Below are positions 1 to 7,399 of a stretch of DNA of 20,058 bases, one piece after another. Both the position numbers and the translations under genes were made by a program. How positions within the stretch are numbered: position 1 is the first letter of the stretch; every line of letters starts with the position of its first letter. The stretch lies in contig JBAWYD010000038.1 of assembly GCA_037143735.1 (NCBI GenBank), forward strand, positions 1-20,058, written 5' to 3'. The notes below the pieces were generated by a model. It did not search any database and was not told where the DNA came from. It saw only the letters and a list, made by a program, of their open reading frames with translations. This DNA comes from JAPLJQ01 sp037143735. GTDB taxonomy: Bacteria; Desulfobacterota; Syntrophia; Syntrophales; UBA2185.

Positions 1-1107
1 GCTGAGCTGTCCCACAAGTATCTTTATGATCGAAGGCTGCCGGACAAGGCGATTGATGTCATGGATGAAGCCGGTGCAATTGCCAATATTAAGGGCGACG
101 ATTCCTCTATGGGGAAGGTGATAGATCAACACCATATTGAAGCGGTCGTGGCCAAGATTGCCAGAATTCCTGAAAAAAGCGTATCATCCTCGGAGATTGA
201 CAGGCTTCTTGATCTTGAGACGGAACTCAAGCGTAAAATCTTCGGGCAGGACAATGCCGTGGATATGGTTGTTGAAGCGATTAAGCGATCACGGGCGGGT
301 TTTCGGGAGCCTCATAAACCTGTTGCTTCCATGCTGTTCGTCGGTCCGACGGGTGTGGGGAAAACAGAGCTGGCGCGCCAGCTTGCTGCAACGATGGGTG
401 TGCCTCTCCTGCGTTATGACATGAGTGAATATCAGGAGAAGCACACCGTGTCCAAGTTTGTAGGAGCCCCGCCGGGCTATGTGGGATACGAGGAGGGTGG
501 CCTGTTGACGGAAGCCATCCGGAAGAATCCACATGCCGTCCTGCTTTTGGATGAAATCGAGAAGGCCCATGCAGATATCTTCAATACCCTTCTTCAGGTG
601 ATGGATTATGCAACTCTCACGGATAATAACGGAAGAAAGGCGGATTTCCGTAATGTCGTCGTCCTCATGACATCCAATGCCGGCGCCAGAGAAATCGGAA
701 GGCAGACAATAGGATTTGAGGCCAGGGCCATCAACCGTGACGCCGTATTCCCGGCTCTGGAACGGTCATTTTCACCGGAATTCAGAAACCGGCTTGATGC
801 CGTTGTCAATTTCAACAATCTCACGGGTGAAGTGGTTCTCCAGATTGTCAGGAAAACCATTGATGAATTCGGTGCCCAATTGGGTGAGAAAAAGGTGGCG
901 CTTCAAGTGACCGACTTGTGTTATGAGTGGCTTGCCGGCAAAGGTTATTCACCGGAATTCGGAGCGAGAGAGATCGCCAGGCTCATTCAAGACAAGATCA
1001 AACGGTTTTTTGTAAATGAAGTGCTCTTCGGAAAACTGAAACAGGGCGGTTCTGCCCTTGCTGATATTGAAAACGACGACGTCGTGGTGCGTGTCATTGA
1101 AACATAA
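1..1107 (+). CDS. clpA: ATP-dependent Clp protease ATP-binding subunit ClpA, C-terminal part (5' end outside window)
   Basis: Reading frame is open from base 1, so the N-terminal domain and most of the first AAA+ module lie upstream. ClpA is a hexameric AAA+ unfoldase in the cytoplasm that threads substrates into ClpP and, with the adaptor ClpS, handles N-degron substrates. The visible part starts in the end of the first AAA+ domain (AELSHKYLYDRRLPDKAIDV, typical of ClpA) and holds the complete second one: Walker A GPTGVGKTE (residues 115-123 of the visible protein), Walker B LLLDEIEKAH (181-190), arginine finger region FRNRLDAVV, and sensor 2 GAR near the end. The tripeptide IGF in the loop at bases 709-717 matches the position of the ClpP-docking IGL/IGF loop, which separates ClpA from ClpB. 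The aat gene starts 16 bases after the stop, fitting a shared N-degron role. Confidence is high; only the 5' extent is unknown. Confidence 0.95.
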   Translation, partial: AELSHKYLYDRRLPDKAIDVMDEAGAIANIKGDDSSMGKVIDQHHIEAVVAKIARIPEKSVSSSEIDRLLDLETELKRKIFGQDNAVDMVVEAIKRSRAGFREPHKPVASMLFVGPTGVGKTELARQLAATMGVPLLRYDMSEYQEKHTVSKFVGAPPGYVGYEEGGLLTEAIRKNPHAVLLLDEIEKAHADIFNTLLQVMDYATLTDNNGRKADFRNVVVLMTSNAGAREIGRQTIGFEARAINRDAVFPALERSFSPEFRNRLDAVVNFNNLTGEVVLQIVRKTIDEFGAQLGEKKVALQVTDLCYEWLAGKGYSPEFGAREIARLIQDKIKRFFVNEVLFGKLKQGGSALADIENDDVVVRVIET

Positions 1108-1123
1108 AGTCTCCGGATAAATC

Positions 1124-1816
1124 ATGCCCGTTTTTCAACTGGATGATGAGGTTATTTTCCCCTCTGTAAGCCTCACGTCAAAAAGCGGTATCCTGGCCAT
1201 CGGCGGGGATCTTTCCCCCGGCAGGATACTGGAGGCTTATCGCCATGGAATTTTCCCGTGGTACTCCGAGGATGACCCTCTCATCTGGTGGTCTCCCGAT
1301 CCGCGCTTCGTATTGTTTCCGGAAGAACTCCGGGTCTCCCGGAGTATGAAAAAGGTGTTGAGGAACTGCACGTTCAGGATCACTTACGATCATAACTTCC
1401 GTGACGTTGTTATCGCCTGCCAGAAACCGCGGTGCAAGCAGAAAGAAACCTGGATTACGGATGATATGCTGGAGGCTTATTACACGCTGCATTTGCTGGG
1501 TTTTGCCCATTCTGCTGAGGCGTGGTACGAAGAAAAGCTGGTCGGGGGTATCTATGGTGTTTCCCTGGGCCGTTGTTTTTTTGGCGAGTCCATGTTTTCG
1601 ATGATGAGCAACGCATCAAAGGCGGCGCTCATTCACCTGCTCGACAAACTGAAAGGACTGAAATTTGACTTCCTGGACTGCCAGGTCTATACGGCTCATA
1701 TGGAGACCCTCGGGGCGCGATTTTTAACGCGCGAGGAGTTTACCCGGTTGCTGCAAAAAGGGCTGAAGCATGAAACCCTCCGGGGAAACTGGCGGTACAT
1801 GCCGGAGTTTAACTGA
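1124..1816 (+). CDS. aat: Leucyl/phenylalanyl-tRNA--protein transferase
   Basis: This 230-residue protein transfers Leu or Phe from aminoacyl-tRNA to proteins with an N-terminal Arg or Lys, creating the primary destabilising residues read by ClpS-ClpA. The family signature is plain: FPWYSEDDPLIWWSPDPRFV (about residues 44-63), followed by the basic stretch SRSMKK, and later RCFFGESMFS and NASKAALIHLL, all hallmarks of the GNAT-like Aat fold. Length equals the usual 200-250 residues. The ATG at 1124 follows clpA by 16 bases with only a weak Shine-Dalgarno-like CCGGA, so translation may depend on clpA. The 3' end overlaps the convergent NDK-like gene by 8 bases (1809-1816). The clpA-aat adjacency supports the pathway assignment. 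Confidence 0.96.
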   Translation: MPVFQLDDEVIFPSVSLTSKSGILAIGGDLSPGRILEAYRHGIFPWYSEDDPLIWWSPDPRFVLFPEELRVSRSMKKVLRNCTFRITYDHNFRDVVIACQKPRCKQKETWITDDMLEAYYTLHLLGFAHSAEAWYEEKLVGGIYGVSLGRCFFGESMFSMMSNASKAALIHLLDKLKGLKFDFLDCQVYTAHMETLGARFLTREEFTRLLQKGLKHETLRGNWRYMPEFN

Positions 1817-2984
1817 TGTTGCCGGTTTTCAGCCAGTTGGAGATGATGTTTGCACTGTCTTTCCCGGCATTTTCGTACAGACCGATGATCTTTCTCTCGC
1901 GAATGGCATTTTTAACCGAGTCGGAGCCGTGAGCGGCGTTCTGCAGGATATTTTGGCCGAAATCCGATCGGACGGTGCCTGCCGCAGCCATTGAAGGATC
2001 GGTCACCCCCAGGCGTTCGCGGATATGTTTGACCGCATTTGGTCCGCGATACAGAAGCGCCAGTGACCTGTGTGTGCCGGGCTTGTTGCGGTCGCCGGGT
2101 GATACGCTGTTCGGGTCGATTCCGGTCATATATTTTACAATTAACGAGAACTCATGCATGGCGTTTTTTTCGGCGATGACATCGGCCATGGCATTGTATT
2201 CCTCGTCGGTTATATCGAAACCGAAGATCCCGTCAATTCCCTCCCTGATTTTACCCGCGATCCGGAACTTGAGTTTTTTCTTGAACTCGTCGCGGAGGAA
2301 TCCATAGAACTCCTCCCCCTGGGCTGCGCTCATCCTGGTCAGGCGGGCGCCCACGATCCTGAGCCCTGTCTTTGAAAACATATCGATCATGTTACCCGGA
2401 CGGACGGAATGCTTGAAAAAATTATCCGGCTTCAGAATGACCAGCGTCGTTTCACCCTCGGCGCATTCCTCATAAATGCCGGAGTCATTGAATCCATGCT
2501 GGGCAAACATCTCCAGATTATTCCGCGCATATGCAAGGTTTGTCGGGATCAGCACCGCCGGTTCGAAATACCGGATTGTTCCGTCGGGGGTGGTGATATA
2601 GTCACTGTAGGTTCCACGAATCGTCCCCCGGACGGCCTCCGATTCCGCTTCCGTCGTGAGCTTGCCGACGACTTCGTAGATCCGCTCCACAGCGTTTTCA
2701 CCGGCAAACAGAAGAAACAGGCATCGGTTCGGGTGGCCAAGGATATTATCTCGCCGCAGATTCTGATCAATATAGTCTACAAGGGCCTTCTCTACTTTAG
2801 ATTCAATATTCAGACGCTTAACACGGTTGATGTACTCATTTACAAGCTCATCGGACGGTCGCATCATCCTTATGCCAACCAGGTCGCAGCCGGAAAAGGA
2901 CATAAGCCGTGCGATGATATTTCCGGTCCGGGACTTGATGAGGCTATAGGGAGTAATGACGACATATGTCAGCTCGTAAGCCAT
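1809..2984 (-). CDS. Two-domain nucleoside-diphosphate-kinase-like protein (N-terminal half degenerate)
   Basis: A 391-residue cytoplasmic protein built of two NDK-like halves. NDK moves the gamma-phosphate between nucleoside triphosphates and diphosphates through a phosphohistidine. The C-terminal half (about 178-370) has the expected motifs: LKPD (184-187), TVRSDFG (Arg339) and the active site NAAHGSDS with His352. It also carries roughly 60 extra residues between EEFYGF and SLALLYRGPNAV, where normal NDK has only a short link. The N-terminal half (about 5-160) keeps the fold-like pattern GNIIARLM...VGIRMM, AGENAVERI and RGTIRGTYSD, but TPY replaces KPD and no NxxHGSD is present, so it is probably inactive. 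Start ATG 2984 has a clear AAGGAG 6 bases upstream. A TTGACA/TATATA promoter lies 80-110 bases upstream, so it is likely transcribed apart from the operon before it. Whether the C-terminal half is a working NDK or a regulatory homologue cannot be told from sequence. Confidence 0.8.
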   Translation of the reverse strand: MAYELTYVVITPYSLIKSRTGNIIARLMSFSGCDLVGIRMMRPSDELVNEYINRVKRLNIESKVEKALVDYIDQNLRRDNILGHPNRCLFLLFAGENAVERIYEVVGKLTTEAESEAVRGTIRGTYSDYITTPDGTIRYFEPAVLIPTNLAYARNNLEMFAQHGFNDSGIYEECAEGETTLVILKPDNFFKHSVRPGNMIDMFSKTGLRIVGARLTRMSAAQGEEFYGFLRDEFKKKLKFRIAGKIREGIDGIFGFDITDEEYNAMADVIAEKNAMHEFSLIVKYMTGIDPNSVSPGDRNKPGTHRSLALLYRGPNAVKHIRERLGVTDPSMAAAGTVRSDFGQNILQNAAHGSDSVKNAIRERKIIGLYENAGKDSANIISNWLKTGNIS

Positions 2985-3062
2985 ATGGGGTCTCCTTTAC
3001 AATTTTGGGGCTTCATACCTTTCAAAATATTTCAAGATTAAAATACGTATTGCCTGGGGCCC

Positions 3063-3091
3063 TATATAGAATGATGACATTTTTGTGTCAA
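3063..3091 (-). promoter_or_regulatory. Sigma-70-type promoter for the NDK-like gene
   Basis: Read on the - strand, TTGACA (bases 3091-3086) is followed after exactly 17 bases by TATATA (3068-3063). The predicted transcription start is near 3056, leaving a 5' leader of about 70 bases before the ATG at 2984. The -35 box is perfect and the -10 matches 4 of 6 positions. This gap of 157 bases (2985-3141) contains no other gene. Confidence 0.6.
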
Positions 3092-3141
3092 TGGGAGATA
3101 TGGATAAAATATACATTATTTGAGAAGTAACCCGCAATTTT

Positions 3142-4995
3142 TTAAGGACATCCCGGCCGTGAGCAGCCCATGCCCCCACCTTTAATAAAAGATCCTTGTC
3201 TGGTAGCCATGTCCCGCGGAAGGGAATCTGCACATTTCCGGGCGAGATTGTTCAACAGGGAGAGCCGATTTGCGTGCGAGGTGGCATCGATGAGATTCGC
3301 AAGGCCGTTAGGAATGTGAGTGAGAAAGTCGGACAGGCTCCGTTTGAGGCCCAAGAAGCCATAAGCGCCGAGCGCCTGCATGAGGCGCTGTGCCGACGCC
3401 TCACGGAACATCTCCTGAAAAACGCTCCATGCAGGGGGCAGTATATCCTGCTGCTCGTAATAACACCGGAGAAGCGCCATCCGCTCATTTTCTGTCATGA
3501 AGACATATGGATCATAGAGAAGCGACCCCAGATCATAAAACAGGTTGCCAAAACGCATGCCCTGAACATCGACGAGTACCGGTTCCTCACCAAAAATCAT
3601 GATATTCCGGGACTGAAGATCCCGATGCACGAGCCTGGGTTCAACATTCTCAAGGCGCGCTGACATGGCCATAAGCTCATCTTCCAGTATTTTTTTTTCG
3701 GAGGGGCTGATCTCTATCCCGCAGACAGCCTGAACAAAATTATCAAGAAAATAATCCCGCTCCCACTGATAAAGGCCCGGACCGAACCCCTCCATCAGAG
3801 GAACCTGCTCCCAAGGGAAATCCTTCATCGGGAAAGCATGGAGCCTGTGAATGACGGCCAGCGTCTTTTGATAATACGCTTGTCTCGTTTTCCATGGTTC
3901 ATGACGGATAGACCACAGGTCTGTGTTCCCGAGGTCCTCCATTACAACAAAACCCCTTGCGGAATCGTGAGCCATGATCCGGGGAGCGGCGACGCCGATA
4001 TTCCGGAGGAATGATGCAATAGAAGCGTAATAGTTGTTCTCCTCAGGATCGAGGTCGTAATGCATGAAAATGACGGAGCGGTTGTCTCCATAATGAATAC
4101 GGTGAAACGACCGGTTCGATCCACCCTTTGCCACAGGTGTCATGTCCATGGATGCCGATTCTTCGGGACCGATCGCCTGTTTCGCAAACGCCAGCATTTC
4201 GTCTTCCAGATTTGTTATGCTTCGTTTCCAGAACCCTTCCGATATCCATTTTCCTTTCTGTAGTCCTTTTGTCGCACCTGTCTGTGAGAATGCCGAACAT
4301 ATTTTTTCATATTCCCCGAGAGAGCCGATGTCATACCAACGGCCGTCATCAAGAAGGACTCCCGCAACCGATCCGGGATTTTCTTTTATCATCTCGATGA
4401 ATACGGGGATGACCGACTCAATACGACCTGTTTCCAGTCGGCGAAGGATAGATTTCTCAACAATGTAAATGCCCGTAAAAAGGCAGCTCATCATGCCGTG
4501 GTCACCCAGAATGTGGCGCAGGTCGCATACATCACCGCGATCATTGATATTTACATTCAAGGGGGAACCGCTGCTCCTTAACGCCAGGGTTGCTTCCTTG
4601 CGCTTTGTAAAATGTGTGTCGATGAGCGGTTTCAATGGTATGTTGGAAATGATGTCGCCGTTATAAACGAGGATCGTGTCATCGTCGTCAAGGAGATCCT
4701 CGATGTTCTTCAATCCCCCCGCCGTATCCAGAAGCACCGGTTCGTGGCGGAAAACGATGGGAAGTCCACGCCATTGCGCGGCTGGAAATACCTGGTGATA
4801 TACGTCGGCGCAGTGGTGGGTATTGATGATCAATCGTTCGATTCCCGCCGTAATCAGATGGTCCATAGCGTAGGTTATAATCGGACGGTCACCGACGGGC
4901 AACAAGGGTTTCGGACAGGCGTTTGTCAGGGGGCGAAGGCGCGTTCCCAGGCCGGCGCCGAGAATGAAAGCGGTCTTGATAGGTCGAATGGACAT
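3142..4995 (-). CDS. Bifunctional sugar-1-phosphate nucleotidyltransferase / sugar kinase fusion (MurU-AmgK-like)
   Basis: 617 residues in two modules. The first (about 8-235) is a nucleotidyltransferase: LGAGLGTRLRPLT...CPKPLLPV (12-34) is the nucleotide and metal-binding signature, VYNGD (110-114) holds a metal-binding Asp, and GRWYDIGSLGEYE closes the domain. The second (about 285-590) is an aminoglycoside-phosphotransferase-fold kinase: GGSNRSFHRI at its nucleotide loop, LVHRDLQSRNIM (455-466, catalytic Asp460) and VDVQGMRFGNLFYDLGSLL (475-493, metal-binding Asp476). This pairing corresponds to MurU (MurNAc-1-phosphate uridylyltransferase) and AmgK (MurNAc/GlcNAc anomeric kinase), separate adjacent genes in Pseudomonas that recycle peptidoglycan sugars to UDP-MurNAc. 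Here they are one protein, in the order MurU then AmgK. The ATG at 4995 lies 5 bases past the stop of the SpoIID-domain gene, so the two are co-transcribed. Substrate is inferred; another sugar or a LicC/LicA-like choline route is possible but the kinase looks AmgK-like. Confidence 0.82.
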   Translation of the reverse strand: MSIRPIKTAFILGAGLGTRLRPLTNACPKPLLPVGDRPIITYAMDHLITAGIERLIINTHHCADVYHQVFPAAQWRGLPIVFRHEPVLLDTAGGLKNIEDLLDDDDTILVYNGDIISNIPLKPLIDTHFTKRKEATLALRSSGSPLNVNINDRGDVCDLRHILGDHGMMSCLFTGIYIVEKSILRRLETGRIESVIPVFIEMIKENPGSVAGVLLDDGRWYDIGSLGEYEKICSAFSQTGATKGLQKGKWISEGFWKRSITNLEDEMLAFAKQAIGPEESASMDMTPVAKGGSNRSFHRIHYGDNRSVIFMHYDLDPEENNYYASIASFLRNIGVAAPRIMAHDSARGFVVMEDLGNTDLWSIRHEPWKTRQAYYQKTLAVIHRLHAFPMKDFPWEQVPLMEGFGPGLYQWERDYFLDNFVQAVCGIEISPSEKKILEDELMAMSARLENVEPRLVHRDLQSRNIMIFGEEPVLVDVQGMRFGNLFYDLGSLLYDPYVFMTENERMALLRCYYEQQDILPPAWSVFQEMFREASAQRLMQALGAYGFLGLKRSLSDFLTHIPNGLANLIDATSHANRLSLLNNLARKCADSLPRDMATRQGSFIKGGGMGCSRPGCP

Positions 4996-5000
4996 AGGTT

Positions 5001-6344
5001 TTAATAAAGTTTCTTTATTTTTGCACCACGAAAATAGTGTTTTAAAATCTCTTCTTCAGAATATCCCTTTGTGGCCATGACGGCGGCGCCGATCTGACAC
5101 AACCCGACGCCGTGTCCCCATCCGGCGCCATTCAGGGTGAAAAGGGTCGGGAGTCCGGACGGTTCGCGCTCAACGGAAACGATGAAAGCGCTGCTGTACA
5201 GGTGGCTGATGGATAACCAGCGGCGAATCTCAAGCTCCCTGCCCACGGTTATGGTCCTCTCCGATCCCTCAATCTTCAACAGGCAAATCCTGCCCGACGG
5301 TCCCCGCTCCAGAGGGGTCAAGTTCAGGAGGTTCCCAATATCCATTCCCGATTTTTTCCGGATGATGTTCTCAAGTTCCTCGCGCTTATATACGACCCTC
5401 CACCTGAAGAAGTCCGTTGTTTCCTGATCGAAGGACGGGAGAACCTGCCGCAGAATGTTTGCATCTGCCGTGTTGCAATAGGCATCGGGGATCGAAAGGA
5501 TCCAACGCTCCGCGTCGGCTTCCGTGCGGACGGCGTGATGCAACACGGTGGAGTCGGATACGGAAGTCAGATATGGAACGGGTGTATCTTCCCAAGTGTT
5601 TTCAAAGTTGTCCGTAATACCGCCGCAGGCTTTATGATAACGGGTATCGCAAATATCACCGTTATAGACGAGAAAGACCCCCCGTGTTGCGTCAACGGCA
5701 TCCTGCGCGTTGGTCGATATCAATCGGGAGACGCCCTGATACCTCTGGCAATGATCATCAGCGCAGACGTCGAAAAGGCGGTGATCGATCCTCCCGTACC
5801 AGCGGATGAACTCACCTTCCTGCCGGGGCGGGACGGGAAACGCTTCATCGCGATCACTTGACTTTCGTGAACGGTTCAACATAGCCATGAGCCAGCTTCG
5901 CGATGTAATGGCATGGGCTTTTAAAAAAGAAAGCGGTGCTTCCGCACTCATTTCAGAGGAAATGACACTTGACAGGTAATCTTCAAGAAAGATCTCATTG
6001 ATGACGAGCAGGGTTTTATTTTCATCAGGGATCAGGGAAATAAACCCCCGGAACGTCTGTTCCTGTTTTCTTTCCCAGTGGAAATGGACACCGATGGTCA
6101 CGTCAAAAAGGGTAAATGTGGAATGATTCAGGGGTGTGCAGCGGATTTCTTTCTGCCGCACGACCTCACGGCCCGCGGCATCGATCAAGACGACATGTCC
6201 CGATTCGACACGGGCGCAAAAGTTTCCATCAAGAAAACTCCCGTCATGGATACAAAACGGCCCGTTAAATCTTCCGTCGACTTCGCAGACCCCTTCAAGA
6301 ATGCCGACTTTTATCTTTGGCTCTTCCATCACACGCATCGTCAT
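5001..6344 (-). CDS. SpoIID/LytB-domain protein without visible export signal
   Basis: 447 residues. SpoIID is a lytic transglycosylase that cuts stripped glycan strands during sporulation engulfment; the domain is also widespread in non-sporulating bacteria. Landmarks: FLEDYLSSVISSEMSAEAP (119-137, with Glu131 aligned to the catalytic Glu of SpoIID), LKAHAITSRSWL (141-152), the Cys-bearing stretch DVCADDHCQRYQGV (192-205), YHKACGG (236-242) and the C-terminal hallmark GAGWGHGVGLCQIGAAVM (406-423). His188, Cys194 and Cys199 could bind a metal, as a His/Cys zinc site is known in clostridial SpoIID. The N-terminus (MTMRVMEEPKIKVGILEG) has no hydrophobic signal or anchor, which is odd for an enzyme of peptidoglycan. 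The start codon overlaps the stop of the upstream flavoprotein gene (ATGA, 6341-6344) and the fused MurU-AmgK-like gene begins 5 bases after its stop. The context suggests a job in cell-wall sugar turnover. Confidence 0.85.
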   Translation of the reverse strand: MTMRVMEEPKIKVGILEGVCEVDGRFNGPFCIHDGSFLDGNFCARVESGHVVLIDAAGREVVRQKEIRCTPLNHSTFTLFDVTIGVHFHWERKQEQTFRGFISLIPDENKTLLVINEIFLEDYLSSVISSEMSAEAPLSFLKAHAITSRSWLMAMLNRSRKSSDRDEAFPVPPRQEGEFIRWYGRIDHRLFDVCADDHCQRYQGVSRLISTNAQDAVDATRGVFLVYNGDICDTRYHKACGGITDNFENTWEDTPVPYLTSVSDSTVLHHAVRTEADAERWILSIPDAYCNTADANILRQVLPSFDQETTDFFRWRVVYKREELENIIRKKSGMDIGNLLNLTPLERGPSGRICLLKIEGSERTITVGRELEIRRWLSISHLYSSAFIVSVEREPSGLPTLFTLNGAGWGHGVGLCQIGAAVMATKGYSEEEILKHYFRGAKIKKLY

Positions 6345-6916
6345 CTATTAATTTTTTTCAACAGCCATCCCATGTTCTGACCGAGGGTCTTCATGGTTTG
6401 AATTCCTTCGTCGTCTTCCTGAACCTCGCCCATCTCTCTCCCTATACCGATGTTCCAATAACTGGAGCCCGGCACGATCATCTGGCTGATAAAGAAGAAG
6501 TGGTTCAGGGAGTTGAAAGCATGTATGGCGCCGCCTCTTCTCACCGCAACGACGGCCGCTCCGACTTTGCGGCGGAAGAGATCGCCGTTAACTTTGGCAA
6601 CCATCCCAGTCCGGTCAATCAGTGCCTTCATTTCGGAAGAGATATTTGCAAAATACGTCGGCGATCCGAGTATGATGCCGTCTGAATCCAACATTTTATC
6701 AATACATTCGTTTACGACATCCTTGCGGCCCCAACACTTCCTGTCCATCTTTTCGAAGCATTTAAAACAGGCGAGGCAACCGTGTATCTTTTTCCCGGCG
6801 AGCTGAAATACTTCCGTTTCAATCCCTTCCTTTTCGAGTTCACGAACTACGTGGCTGATGAGAATCGCTGTGTTGCCATTCTTGCGCGCACTACCGTTAA
6901 AAGCTGTCACTTTCAC
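6341..6916 (-). CDS. Iron-sulfur flavoprotein / NADPH-dependent FMN reductase family protein
   Basis: 191 residues from a GTG start at 6916. The flavodoxin-like fold is shown by the FMN phosphate loop NGSARKNGNT (7-16) and GSPTYFANISSEMKALIDR (84-102). Between them lies GCLACFKCFEKMDRKC, giving a CX2CX2CX7C motif (Cys47, 50, 53, 61), which matches the compact [4Fe-4S] motif of archaeal-type iron-sulfur flavoproteins (Isf). Such proteins transfer electrons in anaerobes; the partner is unknown. The reading frame extends upstream to a GTG at 6943, but that codon is inside the stem of an intrinsic terminator. The GTG at 6916 has AGAGGTGA ending 5 bases before it, so it is preferred (GTG 6925 is the alternative). 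The stop overlaps the SpoIID-domain start by 4 bases, indicating translational coupling. Confidence 0.85.
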   Translation of the reverse strand: MKVTAFNGSARKNGNTAILISHVVRELEKEGIETEVFQLAGKKIHGCLACFKCFEKMDRKCWGRKDVVNECIDKMLDSDGIILGSPTYFANISSEMKALIDRTGMVAKVNGDLFRRKVGAAVVAVRRGGAIHAFNSLNHFFFISQMIVPGSSYWNIGIGREMGEVQEDDEGIQTMKTLGQNMGWLLKKINR

Positions 6917-6931
6917 TTCACTCACCTCTGC

Positions 6932-6970
6932 TAAAAACCCCACATCTCATGAACGAGAAGTGGGGTTTTC
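6932..6970 (-). terminator. Strong intrinsic terminator after the csp-RRM genes
   Basis: On the - strand, AAAACCCCAC pairs perfectly with GTGGGGTTTT (10 bp), followed inward by a T-T mismatch, a TCTC/GAGA 4-bp stem and a GTTCAT loop; the 3' arm ends in a run of T (TTTTTAG). It sits 60 bases past the RRM gene stop and just before the ribosome binding site of the flavoprotein gene. The arms are also A/T-rich on the + strand side, but no + strand gene ends here. Confidence 0.8.
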
Positions 6971-7030
6971 GGTTGTTTCAATGAATAGGTCAGACGGTTA
7001 AGAAAAGGCGCCATGTCATCAGGATGACTC

Positions 7031-7348
7031 CTAATAGCGGCCTCTCGGTTTGCCTCTGAATCTACCACCTCCAGCGCCGCCGCCGCCACCGCCTTGCTCC
7101 TTTTTTGGCCTTGCTTCGTTTACCACGATGGCTTGTCCGTCCAATTGACCGTTGTTAAACCTCGTTATGGCTTCTTTTGCGCCCTCTTCGGATTCCATTT
7201 CGACAAACCCGAAGCCCTTGGAGTGCCCTGAAAACTTGTCCTTAATAATCCTTACGGATACAACGCTCCCCGCTTCCGAGAAGTTCGCTTTCAGGTCAGC
7301 TTCCGTTACCTTAGTGGACAGGTTTCCCACGTACAGATTTTTGTTCAT
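7031..7348 (-). CDS. RRM-domain RNA-binding protein with Gly-rich tail
   Basis: 105 residues. A single RNA recognition motif fills residues 4-82: RNP2 LYVGNL (5-10) and RNP1 KGFGFVEM (44-51), with the aromatic residues that stack on RNA bases. The tail is Gly/Arg-rich (EQGGGGGGAGGGRFRGKPRG), like the cold-inducible Rbp proteins of cyanobacteria and plant glycine-rich RNA-binding proteins. An ATG 12 bases upstream (7360) precedes the GGAGGT Shine-Dalgarno and is not used; ATG 7348 has GGAGGT 4 bases upstream. The cold-shock protein gene ends 51 bases upstream on the same strand and no promoter is obvious between them, so they probably share a transcript that stops at the terminator 6932-6970. 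A role as an RNA chaperone in cold or stress is inferred. Confidence 0.93.
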   Translation of the reverse strand: MNKNLYVGNLSTKVTEADLKANFSEAGSVVSVRIIKDKFSGHSKGFGFVEMESEEGAKEAITRFNNGQLDGQAIVVNEARPKKEQGGGGGGAGGGRFRGKPRGRY

Positions 7349-7399
7349 GCTAACCTCCAATGAATCCCGTCTTTGAACGATAAAAGAACTGTAATATTC

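Noticed and set aside
2409..3041. 210-codon + strand frame opposite the NDK-like gene
   Set aside because: It lies antisense to a gene with clear motifs, promoter and ribosome binding site; its peptide shows no family features and no ribosome binding site.
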